Assembly: GCA_018466975.1 (NCBI GenBank)
Contig: CM031556.1
Location: forward strand, 1,426,001 to 1,490,000
Reading direction: 5' to 3'
Source: Sparassis latifolia
Taxonomy: Eukaryota > Basidiomycota > Agaricomycetes > Polyporales > Sparassidaceae
Length of the DNA stretch: 64,000 bases
This document shows positions 22,257 through 34,486 of this stretch, piece after piece. The position numbers and the translations under genes are program-made. How positions within the stretch are numbered: the stretch's first letter is position 1; the number at the start of each line of letters is the position of its first letter. The notes beneath the pieces were generated by a model. That model did not search any database. It was not told the origin of the DNA and was given only the letters and a program-made list of their open reading frames with translations.

Positions 22257-23827
22257 TTAGTGTGTTTCCAGTTGTGATAGGGAAAGCCGCCGCTGGACGA
22301 GCGCGATACCGAGGTCAGCTCCCGCCTGACCGACTCGGCACAGATGCTGAAGGCATTTGCCTGGGTGATGCCCGTGACACTTATAAACGAGGAGTAACAA
22401 AACGCTCAGCATGCACAATCTCATTCAAAAGCCATGTCAACTTACGGGTGGGCCGTTCGAGGGTAGCGGCTGGCTCTTCAGTCACGCTCGGGCTCAGCTC
22501 CCTAGTATCTCTCTCCACGTCCCTCACCTTCCCCTTCCCCTTACCTTCTGTCAAAGTCAGCGCAGGCACCAGCGCCGCGACGAGGCTCTCAGCATTCAGC
22601 GGGAATGCCAACGCGATGGCTTGTTCAATATCGCGCAGAGCGTGCTGTGCCGCCGTCGCGGCGTCAGCATCGCCCGTGCGCGCGGGGCTCACGCTCGTTG
22701 CAAACGCCTGCGCGAATGCGTCCGCAAACGTCTCCGCCGCAGCGCTCGACCACGCCTTCGCCTCGCGCTCGAGCAGCCGGTTCTCCTCCGCGAGCTCCGC
22801 CGCCGCGCACTCCGCGTCGAGCCGCCGCCGCACCTCCTCGGCGTAGCGCGCTTCGGCGTTGTGTCGCGCGGTGGTCTCCATCGCCAGCGCGTGCTTCATG
22901 TCTGCGGCGCGGGCGGGAAGGATCAGTCAGTGTATTCGGCCTGTGCCCGCGGTAGATGGAAAGGTACTTACTCTCGATGAGGTGCAACACTCCTGGGGGC
23001 ACGTACAGGCTCGCCTCGGGACCCCCCGAGGCACGCACAGGCGAGGACGGCTCCTGGGGCAGCCATGGAAGTGCAGCCACCTCTGGTATGTCCAGCATGT
23101 GGAAGGAGAGGTCAGAATCCGCGTCTTCTGCATCAATTTCCGGCGAGCTGCATGCTTGCGATGGAGACCCAGGAAGAGATATCGCAGGCGAGGAGATCTT
23201 GCGACGTTTCGTACCCCGGGCGGATGCAGTCTGCTCGGTGCGTTGGCTGCCGTGGATATCGTTGTCCTCGTCAGCGGAAGGGCCGGCTTGGTTTTCAACT
23301 TCCCTTGCTTTACCCTTACCCTTACCCTTATCAATACTTTTGCTGGGTAAGGATGCCAACGGCGCACGCAAACCCTTCACATTCTTCTCGCCTTGCGAGA
23401 GGTTGGTTGTTGCAGAGCTCTGAAATTCTGCCGACCATGCCGGAGTCAGAAGGCCGGTGTTGGTCGTATGATCTTTGGGGCGTGCAGGAGCGGTACCTGT
23501 GGATTTACGCGTGGGCTTTTGCGGGACCTCCTTGGCGGGGAGCAGTGAGGGGGAAGCTGTTCGTGCTCGCTTGCGCTTAGGCTTGTTGGCTGACGACGAG
23601 GCTCCTTTCGCAGGTGTTGCAGTACTGGTATTCGCAGTTGCTGACCCACTTCGCTTGGACGTTTCGGACGGTTGATGTTGCGCTAAGTGGAGCGTGAAGT
23701 TAAGAACGCGCATAAGACATAGATACACACAGGAGCGAGCGCGCAGGGTCCGCGTACTAGTCGGCGCGACGTGCTCAGCCTTTTGAGACGCGGGACGTTC
23801 TAAAGATGAATACAAGATAGAGCACAT
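22257..23827 (-). CDS. hypothetical nuclear-type protein with Lys-Gly runs and coiled coil
   Basis: Reverse-strand exons 23731-23827, 22972-23682, 22446-22901 and 22257-22360 give 455 residues with consistent phases. The start codon is uncertain. The region up to residue 270 is disordered and basic (KPKRKRARTAS, GTKRRKIS) with a KGKGKGKAREVE run. After a short conserved-looking stretch (VPPGVLHLIE) comes a predicted coiled coil, METTARHNAEARYAEEVRRR to ENRLLEREAKAW. A second KGKGKGK run follows. The last exon reads CLQHLCRVGQAGADLGIALV and QRRLSLSQLETH and needs the strong GTAAGT donor at 22445; without it the protein would end 35 residues differently. No family recognised. Confidence 0.55.
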
Positions 23828-24386
23828 CAGGCTTTGCTGAAAAACGAAGAATTTGTAGCATATTCACTTCGCTTCAGAGACGACAGATCAACAGAATCTG
23901 CACCCGGAGGTATATATACGCTAATAAGCACGGAGCACAAAGAAAAAGCGCACCCACAAACCAAGTAAACCTGACCGCTTAGGACCCGCGGGAGGCTCGC
24001 TGCTGGTTATGCGGGACGCTAGGGACCACGATGGTGTCGATGGTCAATATCACTTCACGGGCGAAATAGCTGTGGGATGCGTTGAGCACCTTGCACTCTT
24101 CTAGATGACGATCGCGACGGCGTTTGGGACCGCAAGTTGTTGAGATCAACCATCGACACGTCAGTATGTCCGCGACGAGGGGATTCGGTAACAGTTGGTA
24201 TGAAGGTGAACTAATTAGGGGCGTGTATATATCGGCTCAATATTTATGGAAGTGACCTCGTCGGGCGCTTGACGAGCAGTTCGCAGCGCAAATTCCCGAA
24301 ACTATCGATACATAAGTACGGTACATACATCCGACAGAGGAATAATATCACAACACCCAACGATCGCATCCGCCGTTGTACCATCG
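23828..24386. other. intergenic, promoter of the hypothetical gene
   Basis: About 560 bases between the presumed start of the minus-strand hypothetical gene and the stop of the DnaJ gene. No gene recognised; an additional 5' exon of the hypothetical gene could lie here. Confidence 0.4.
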
Positions 24387-25261
24387 TCACAAAGAGCCCG
24401 CAGCAGCGCCCAACACTTTCGCAGCAAGGGCCTTCAGTATCTGGATAACGAGATGAGACGATGTAAAAATGACTGGCTAGATAGAGAGAAACTCACCTCT
24501 GCTTTCTGGTTACCACCCAGATCCGCAAACACAGAGGCGACGCTCCGTCCTTTAGCGTCCCTGATGGCGCCGAGACGGTTTCCCGCGGCCGCACCAATCA
24601 TCAACCCGGGAATATTGGCCACGATGAACCCAACGCCTGCCCCACATGCAGTACCGAACCACGACCACCATGGCGCATGGCGTTCCACCTCTGGTCGAAG
24701 CAGCTGCAAGGAGAATCAGACCAGGGAATTCTTAAAAAATTGACGTTCCCTCACCTCTTCGAAGACATCTCCAAATACATTGTCCGCATCGGGTCTGTCG
24801 GCTGCTGTCGCGCCCGTCGCACTTTCTGCGCCGTTGCCATTTCCGCCGAACATGTTCCCAAATGCAGAGAAGAAGTTCGCCGAAGCTCCAGGCGCACCTG
24901 ATCTCTCGGAGGGACCGCGCGTTGCATACAGGGTGTCATATTCTCTCCGTCTTGTCTTGTCTGAGAGAACATAATAGGCGTCCGCTACGGCCTTGGGATT
25001 ATTAAGTAAGTCTATGAATTAGAGCAGCGAGGAGTGAACGCATACCTGAAACCTCTCCGTCGCAGCCTTCTTCTCCTCCAGAGACGCATGTGTTAGCCTG
25101 TCTGGATGTGTCCTGCAAGTCTACAGAGATTAGGTAAAGTCTGTACGATTAAATCATTATACGTACTTGAGAGACTCTCTCTTGTACGCCTGTCTGATAT
25201 CATCCTCTGTCGCAGACTGAGAAATGTTGAGGAGACGGTAGTAGTCGGGAAACGTGGACAT
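24387..25261 (-). CDS. DnaJ (J-domain) co-chaperone
   Basis: Reverse-strand exons 25167-25261, 25046-25112, 24755-24991, 24497-24703 and 24387-24440 give 219 residues. The J domain occupies residues 1-70: DYYRLLNISQSATEDDIRQA, the HPD tripeptide in KTHPDRLTH, then ADAYYVLSDKTRRREYD. After it come a Gly/Ala/Ser-rich linker and a hydrophobic, Gly/Ala-rich segment (TACGAGVGFIVANIPGLMIG) that could associate with a membrane. There is no zinc finger or C-terminal substrate domain, so it is a type III J protein that would stimulate an Hsp70 at a particular site. The family member cannot be named more closely. Confidence 0.88.
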
Positions 25262-25650
25262 GGTCCGGGGTGAAGCTGTCTGACACGCGCCTGGCAGTCG
25301 TTGCCATCTATATATGGTTAACTGACGTCATTAAGGTTGGTTCTCACGTGACCGTTCCCCACTTTCCGCTGCGACGCCCTTGCTGAGTCCATCTCTTGTT
25401 TGCCAAAGCAAGAGGACTCTCGAAATTTTGTAATTGCGTGGCCTTGGCGAGATTCATGAGTGTATATAGCATGTATTTATGAGCCGCGAGACAGGAGACC
25501 CAGCAGGAAACGATAGTCCGCGAAACACGGAGATCTAAGCTACGGCACGTGCGGAGATCTGCACGATCTCGGCACAACTTTTCGTTCTTGAAGCTCATCC
25601 TTCCAAGTCGAAGTAACTCTCCTCGGTGACACAATATTTCTGCCTGCTCC

Positions 25651-26446
25651 ATGTCGGAGGGCGGTGGTCTAAAACAGCGGCGGATAGTCGTCCTCATCTC
25701 GGGCTCAGGTGTGCTCTCGTAACTCCTCAGAATCCCACCTCCAGCTTAGGTCACACCAGGCACGAACCTGCAGGCTCTCATCGACGCCCAAAACACCCCC
25801 TCACTACCCGCGACCCGCATCACGCTAGTTCTATCAAACAGGAAAGCAGCATATGGCCTGACACGGGCTTCACAAGCCAACCCTCCTATACGCACCTCTT
25901 ACCTTGCTCTCCAACCCTTCCTTAAAGCGAATCCAGGCAAAACGCGCGATGACTACGACATCGAGATTGCCAGGATAGTGGTGAGGGAAAAACCCGATCT
26001 CGTCGTCCTGGCTGGCTGGATGCACATTATGGGCGATGGCTTCCTCGACGTGATCAACGGAGACCGATGTCTGGACCCCGAAGAGAATGTCGCCAAACCC
26101 ATTCCAGTGATCAATCTCCACCCTGCACTTCCCGATGCATTCGACGGCGCGAACGCAATTGAGCGTGCATACGAGGCTTTCCAAAAGGGCGAGGTTCCGA
26201 AAACTGGAGTTATGGTGCATCGAGTGGTGAAAGAGGTTGATCGCGGGACACCGGTAATTGTGAGCGAGGTCGAGATCACAACGGGCGAGCCAATTGAGGT
26301 GTTCGAGGAGCGGCTCCATAAAGTCGAATGGGAAATAATTGTACAAGCAACGGCGAAGGTGTTGGATGAAGTAGTCCCTCTGGTATGTTTGTTCTTGTAC
26401 CGTGGAATCCTCCTGCTTAAATTCCTCACAGTATAGGTCAGGATGA
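25651..26446 (+). CDS. ADE8: phosphoribosylglycinamide formyltransferase (GART)
   Basis: Exons 25651-25708, 25760-26382 and 26432-26446 give 231 residues. The enzyme transfers the formyl group of 10-formyl-THF to GAR in purine synthesis; it is monofunctional, as in fungi. VVLISGSGTNLQALID is the phosphate-binding start. VLAGWMHIMG, INLHPALPDAFDG (catalytic Asn and His), TGVMVHRVVKEVDRGTPVI (with the conserved Asp) and EVEI fit the family. An insert around DRCLDPEENVAKP is common in fungal versions. A short last intron (GTATGT..ACAG) gives the ending VVPLYRSG; if not spliced, the frame would read on into an unlikely hydrophobic tail. Confidence 0.93.
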
Positions 26447-26684
26447 GCTTGGAATGATGATGCACTACTCCTTGAAGTTGATTCAACAGCCGTCTTGCAT
26501 ATCAATTATTGACGGTTCTTTCCTCCCAGTCAAATGTAGTGATATCTAACAGCGTCGACAATAATTGAAGCACTAGTTTGACATGTAACAACTCTCTCTC
26601 GAGTCTAACCTACAGGAAGAGACGGGTAATCCAACCATTGTCGCATCTGTTATACCTTCGAGGCCTCTAGGGAACGGTCGGAAA

Positions 26685-28947
26685 TTATAACTTGGACACA
26701 GGCTGCCAGTCGACGCGCTCGACCTCGTAGATTCCCGAAAGGTCGGTTAAAAACCTGGCATCGACATATGAAAGACTCACCATCTCGGGAACCAATTCAC
26801 CCACGTTTGTTGCTCCCATCAGCCGCATTCCAGTAAGAATCTCGCGCTCCAAGATGCGCACTGTGTGGATAACACCTTCCTCCCCATACGCCTGTTTGCT
26901 CTTTAGTCAAGACTCACGGCAGTAATGATGATGATGCTCACACTCTGTGCATACATAAACGCTCGCCCCAGGCCTACTGCTTTAGCTCCAAGACATAGTG
27001 CCTTCAAAACATCTGTAAGGAAGAAATGGTCAGAAATTTGTCCAAAGGTAAGTAAAACCTGCAGGGTACTCACCCGTTCCTCGATACACGCCACCGTCAA
27101 CGTATACTGCAAACAATTCGTCAGCGGGATTCAACTGCGAGCTCGAATCACTGACCTTCTAGCTTGTCGAACACGTCTGGGCGTTGTTTGCGTAGGCGGT
27201 ACAGGACTTCCATCGGAGGCAAGGCACTACATTGAGCTATCATCAGCAACACGCATTGCGGTATTTGTAGGGCATGCTCACTATTCAAGCTGCCGACCTG
27301 AAGACGAGTTGAGATAAATTCAGACATCATAACGAGGAAACTCACCACCATGGTTGGAGATCACGATACCATCAAGGCCAGCCTCGGCAGCGAGCACCGC
27401 GTCCTGCACCACGCAGAAATGGTTAGTTACAACTCGTGAACAACAGTGGGTGTTTGTATACTTGCCTCGACGCACTGGATGCCTGCGTCACTTTGTCAGC
27501 ATAATTCATCACCGTAGCGCGAATTAAGTATACCTTTCAGAACAATTGGGAGCTTCGTGGTTCGGCGCAACCAGGGAATAGTCTGATGTAGACTTGGGTC
27601 AGTGCCGACAATGCAATCAAATCAAACCAAGACCTGCCCTGTCCCATGACAAGTCGACATCGTCGTTCTTCAACAACATACCAGCGGTTCCGGCTTCATC
27701 TGCATGCTCTTCAGGCTTCTGCGCGCTCTCTGCTTTACCTCTGTCCTTCGGCACCCCCGCCGCCTCCCTCTCGAGCTCCTCCAGCTCGAAAGGCGCCTTG
27801 ATGTCACGCTCGCGATTACCGGCGACGACCGCATCGACGGTCAGACATATCGCTTTGTATCCCAGCTGTTCGATCTCCCGTATGCGCGCCTCGGCAATCT
27901 TGTCGTCCTTGTTCTTGTAGAGCTGCCAGAATATGGGCTGGTCCTGGCTGAGACGCGCCGCAGCGATCTGGGCGAAGGACAGGGATGCGTTGTAGGATAC
28001 CATCTGGATGATGCCAGTGCGTCCAGCGCCGCGGGTGATATTCGCTTCACCTGCATTGGACACATGGGGTGAGCGGCTTCGCGCTGATTGAGATACTCGC
28101 ACGTACCGAGAGGATGACCGAGCTTGGCCAGAGCGGCACCGGATGCATAGATAGGCAGCGAAGACTTGAAACCGAGGATGGTCGTGGACGGGTCACATTT
28201 TGAAACTGGCTTGAGGATGCGCGGGTTGAAGAAGAATCGAGTGAAAGACCGAATGTTCTCCTTGTGCGCTGTTCAACTGCATTCGCGACGGGATCATGTA
28301 GAGACAGACCTAGCTACGTACTGAGTTCATCGTCTGAAGCAGACGAGTAGTACGCCAACGCCTTGTACGCGAGGACCTTCCGCGCAACGTTCTACCAACA
28401 ACACATCGTATCAGGGCACCCCACAAACATCACAAGGATGTGATTAATCACCTCCATGTCGAGCAGGTTCATGACTCTGCTGAGTGGGGGCTTCACTGCC
28501 TCCGCCTCCTCCATGCGCAGTTCATCTTTGGTCTTCCGCCGGGACTCTCGCTCCTCCTTCAGCTCCTGGGCTCCAGCAGTGTCCAGCACGCCAAGGTGTT
28601 TATCCTTCGGGAGGTTCTTTTCCAAGGCATCTGGAGGATGAATTGGCTCGTACGCGGCAGTAGCGTCGCGTCCGGCGTACTTCAAGATTATCTTCGAGCC
28701 TCCTGGGTGCGCCTGATATACAAGAACACATGGACCTTGGAAGTTTACATACAGCTTTGCAATGTCAACGAGAAGACCTACGGGTAGAAACTCGGTAACA
28801 TCATAGACCTTGTTGTTGATAATGACCCAGCATGAACTGAATCGCGAAAACTTCAGCTCTCGCGCCCACTGCGTGGTGGTAGTACGCGTTTACCCACCTA
28901 CGGGCGTTGTGCTTGGCAACTTCAGCAAGTGACAATGGTTCATACAT
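26685..28947 (-). CDS. CYB2: cytochrome-b2-type L-lactate dehydrogenase
   Basis: Fourteen reverse-strand exons: 28898-28947, 28782-28836, 28452-28712, 28322-28391, 28107-28268, 27638-28050, 27534-27582, 27466-27482, 27346-27403, 27282-27297, 27156-27226, 27074-27106, 26942-27012 and 26685-26891, giving 510 residues. The N-terminal cytochrome b5 domain has SCWVIINNKVYDVTEFLP and HPGGSKIILKYAGRDAT, including the haem histidine. The FMN domain follows: GAGRTGIIQMVSYNAS, AICLTVDAVVAGNRERD, LPIVLKGIQCVEDAV, IVISNHGGRQLEYALPPMEV, YVDGGVYRGTDVLKALCLGA and GLGRAFMYAQ. The catalytic SNHGG histidine and GGV.RG motif are present. No mitochondrial presequence is seen: MYEPLSLAEVAKHN is already the b5 domain, so a cytosolic form or a missing exon is possible. 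Two introns appear to use GC donors. Confidence 0.9.
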
Positions 28948-30039
28948 ACTGTGAGTACAGACAGAAAGCGAAGAGAGAATATTGTACTCCAATCAGACGC
29001 TCTATATAATCAGCATACGAGCTTCTATGGAATATCCACCGAAGCATGAGCGAGACGGAATGGCGGCATCCGCGTTGCAAAGCAGGTGATCATTTCATGG
29101 AGACTCGAGGTTGGTTTAAACGTCGTCACTGCAATTAGATCCTCTTGCTGAAGGTCATGAGAAGCAGATCATGTATATATCTCCGTACAGAAGCGGTCAG
29201 GTGCGGCCAACGTAAACAAGGATGGAATGCTCGTGGACCATTCGAGTGATCCCGAGACATGGTTCGACATGCCATTGACTGAAAGATAAATTGCGCACAG
29301 CACGGGATGCTCATACATACATGGAATTGTACGCAAATGGCGTACTGAAGGATTGAAACAAGATTGAAATGCATAACTGACCCGTGCATGCTCGAAGTCC
29401 CGGCGAAGGAGCGAATACTTGACTCCCAGACGATAACAGAGGACTTCGAACTCGCTGCACAACACAAGGTATAGCGGTTCACTGAATGCGGACCTTTGGA
29501 GCATAATGTGATCAGAATTGTACTCACATGCGTGTCGGCGAGAACAAGGAGATCTGACGAGCTAAACAGTCTTTCACAAAACATCTCAGTCAAACAAGCC
29601 TGTCCACACATTGACTGCGTGGACCGATACTTACCGACGTGATGACACACAGAGTATACTCCTTCCAGCTCTTCACGCTACCTCCTTCGGAGTCCTCGTG
29701 CTTCAGGAACGAGAACAAATCCGATACAAAAGCTTTAATCATAGGCGTGTCAGAGGCCACAATTCGAGGAGTCGATCAGATGGAAACATTTTCTTCCTTC
29801 AGATGTCACTTTTGTTCTAGTTATCGCCGAGTTCGATTGGCTGAGACAGGGTGGAGAAAGAGAAGGTGGCCAAACAAAACGGAGCACGTGATGTTCGCGT
29901 TGTTGTGCGCGTTGTTTGGCTCGGCAATTCCAACTCCGGCGTCAACCACTGCAGCCTCAACCTCTCTTCAACGTGCTGGACCTTCCGCGCGATCATCTCG
30001 CACAATTCCCCTCGACTCAGCGCACCGCAGTTCCTAGCC
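28948..30039. other. intergenic, CYB2 promoter to SAP-domain gene
   Basis: About 1.1 kb. It contains a minus-strand open segment that looks partly coding (separate entry). The rest shows no recognisable protein, repeat or RNA. Confidence 0.4.
29635..29742 (-). pseudogene. possible coding exon or gene remnant of unknown type
   Basis: A 36-codon open segment begins with ATG (MIKAFVSDLFSFLKHE) and continues DSEGGSVKSWKEYTLCVITS to a good GTAAGT donor. Downstream on the same strand, short segments such as LFSSSDLLVLADTH and EFEVLCYRLGVKYSLLRRDF also look protein-like, each next to GTGAGT- or GTCAGT-type donors, but I could not join them in phase. This may be an unrecognised gene with unusual splicing, or a decayed gene. 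No family recognised. Confidence 0.25.
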
Positions 30040-32250
30040 ATGCCTGTGCCGTACGATCGAAAAACGCTGGAGAATATGAAGCGCAGTGACCTCCAGAAGA
30101 TCTGCAAGGTCTGCTTCTATGCACTCACCCCACTGTGTTTGCCAGATTATTGACGTTCGCATATAGGATCACGGCATTAAGGCAAATCTTAAATCGGAAG
30201 CACTCGTGGATCTACTGCTGGACACCCAGCAGCCTCCGAAGCCCGTTAACCGTGCACCGGAACCTAAACGGGCCTCTTCGCTAAGGGTGGTCAGTCGGTC
30301 TACCACAGGATATCGTATGCGCTCTGGTGGCACCGTTATTGTCCACGACACCGACGAGGAAGAGGACCAATTGGCAGGTTCTAACGAGGAGCAGGAACCT
30401 GCACCTCTGGAAGCATCTGCCGTGCCTACGTCCCGAACCCGAAAGGCAAAGGAGACGCAGTACAGATTAGGCGTTGGGCGCCCAGTTACTGCCGGAGGTA
30501 CAGGTCCTCGTGCAATCACGAAATCTGTGAGCGTGTCGAGAGAGAAGCGAATAAAAGGCAGCAGAAGTGTGAAGCCCTCGGAAGAGGCGATTCGGGAGGA
30601 AGATGAAGGTCCGTATTCTATATATTCATTTTTCCACGTGAAGATATGAACAGACGACGTCGGCGCAGAATTAGACGATGCTGCAGGTACGATTGGACTG
30701 ACATCGGGCCGACCGGCATTTACCAACACATCAGTTCCAGAAGCCGGTCCTTCGAATTCAACTATTACTGGTTCCTCAATGCAGACCGCCACAGTGGATG
30801 TGCCACCAGTCTCTGAAGGAGTCTCTGAGCAAGTGAAGTCTCATGTCTCTCAAGTAGTACGATCGTGCCCTCTTTGTCATTTTGATCGGAACTGAAAGAA
30901 TTCGTCACAGATTCATCCGTTGCAGGATCACATCCGGACACTCCAGGCAGATCTGCAACAAGCGACTATCCAGTCGGCTGAAGTACCAGCCATGAAAGCA
31001 AAAGTTGACGCCCTCATTGCGGAAGTTGAATCACTGCGCGCGCAAGTTACTCTCACAAACGAACTCAGGGCAGAAGTTGCGATGTTGCGAGGAACTATGT
31101 CGGCAATGAACATATCGCGCGAGAACGATGCTTATTCGAGGACGCAGTCGGAGAAAAGCGCGGGTAAGGCTCGAGCAACGTGCGTCCTAGTTCTATTTCG
31201 TAAGGGTGGCTCTCATGATATTTTCTGTTTAGGGACGGTGGCTCTGGCCTATCTCCAGATTCGAAGACTATACAGCCATCTTCATCCACGTTGGGCAAGC
31301 GACAAAGAGATTCCCCAGATAGCAATATCGTTGATGCTGAGCAGCCGCACGCGTATAGCGAAAAGGAGCTAGGGAAGAAAGGCCTTCGGCCGACGAAGAA
31401 ACGTGTTAAATTATCTCGAGACGATCAAGCGACGTCCTCATTGCAGCATCACACCCCTGAAAGAGAAGACATAGGTGATATTGATGAGGACGGTGTGATA
31501 ATCACCCCAGCCCCCCCTGCACCCCCATTCACCGTCTTCAGCGGACCCGAAGAGCCTCCAGAGATGTACATCGACCCGCCTCTGCCTGATACCCGACTGT
31601 CCGATCTCTTCGTTATTCCCTCGTCGGGAAGCACGCCCCCATCGGGGAACGGCACAGGACCCGTGACGAGCACAGCTAATGGTACAGAAAACACCCAACA
31701 GAGCTCCACCTTCAGCTTCAGCTTCACGAACCCTGCGTTCCATCCTGTAACTTCAACCCCCGCCGCGCCGTACGGAATGACCAGCCCCTCTTTCTATGCA
31801 GAACCTCCGATATCGCCAACGCCAGGAGCGGCGGACCCGTCTGGTGGCTACATCGAGCGTGCAGGAGGGCGTCGGGAACGAAACGACTTGTTCAACCCAC
31901 ACGGTGGTCCTCGCCGACCACGGTCAGCGGCGGGCCCGAGCCGCCCGCGCTCGCGTCAGTCCAGAACGACCACACCAGCGGTAGAGAATGGCTGTGTCGA
32001 ACCTTCTGCTCTGCTACGCACCCCTACCACCTTGTCTACCGTCCCCGAGATGGACTCAATGACGACCCCTCCGGCGTCGAGTAACGAGGTGGGGGTTGGA
32101 CTTGGGATGTCTGGCATACCAGAGACACCGGCGCTTCCGATGAAACGGACGATGTACGGCACAGAGCTCGAGGGGGACACTCGGTTTGGCGACTTCGGTG
32201 TTGAAGGCGTCGCAACGGGGTTTTGGACCGGCACGGCGCCACGTTTTTGA
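30040..32250 (+). CDS. SAP-domain protein with coiled coil and long disordered tail
   Basis: Exons 30040-30108, 30167-30608, 30654-30853, 30911-31163 and 31259-32250 give 651 residues. Residues 9-42 form a SAP motif (LENMKRSDLQKICKDHGIKA, then LKSEALVDLLLDT), a helix-extended-helix fold that binds A/T-rich DNA in chromatin proteins. A basic disordered part follows. Residues about 240-310 are coiled coil (LQDHIRTLQADLQQATIQ). The rest is disordered, with basic KKRVKLSRDD and many Ser, Thr and Pro. The last intron is placed so that exon 5 starts at 31259 with SKTIQPSSST, the only acceptor that keeps phase. Probably nuclear; the exact role is unknown. Confidence 0.75.
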
Positions 32251-32799
32251 GCCCGTCGGCTCTTCAGACCTTAGCTAAATCCCTTATCTTGACCAGGTTA
32301 CGTTTGATGGTGTGGTGCTCGAGCTCTCCGGACGACCTCTCGCGTTGCGACGATTATTGCTTTCCCCTTCACATTCTTTTCTGTACTTTTTAACTACCAC
32401 TACTTGCTTTAAATTCGATATTTACCACCTCCCCCAGTTGCTGACTTCGGTTTGCACTGTGCGTTATGGTCGGACTTGTCGAATGGAGGTCGTGCGAATG
32501 GCTGAGTCGTTCATCGCCGCGATGTTGTATTTGAGTCATCTTGTAGCTCTTCTTCGTTGTATCAATGTTGATGCTTTTGCGCTGTCGTTGCGTGGACGGC
32601 GAGCTCAGACGTTCCAGGATATACTGCATGCTCACAACCATATTATCGCGAAGTCCACAGAGTAGATAAATACATTCAATTGCGTGTACGAACGAAAGGT
32701 ATATAAAATGCAGTGCGTGGAAGCACACTTTGAGTCTGTGCAGACACGGTGGTACAACAGCGAGCCGCAATCCTAGATGTGTCAGAGAAGGGCTGTTCT
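32251..32799. other. intergenic, convergent 3' ends
   Basis: About 550 bases between the SAP-domain gene and the MAP kinase gene. No gene or repeat recognised. Confidence 0.5.

Positions 32800-34486
<1,687 letters not shown>

Noticed and set aside
23305..23340. CCCTTA repeats resembling telomere sequence
   Set aside because: The unit is CCCTTA, not the fungal telomere unit CCCTAA, and on the minus strand it encodes a KGKGKGK run inside an open exon.
29817..30041. Minus-strand frame MARNCGALSRGELCEMIARK over the SAP-gene promoter
   Set aside because: It starts within CATG shared with the SAP gene start and shows no family or splice link to other segments, so it is probably chance.
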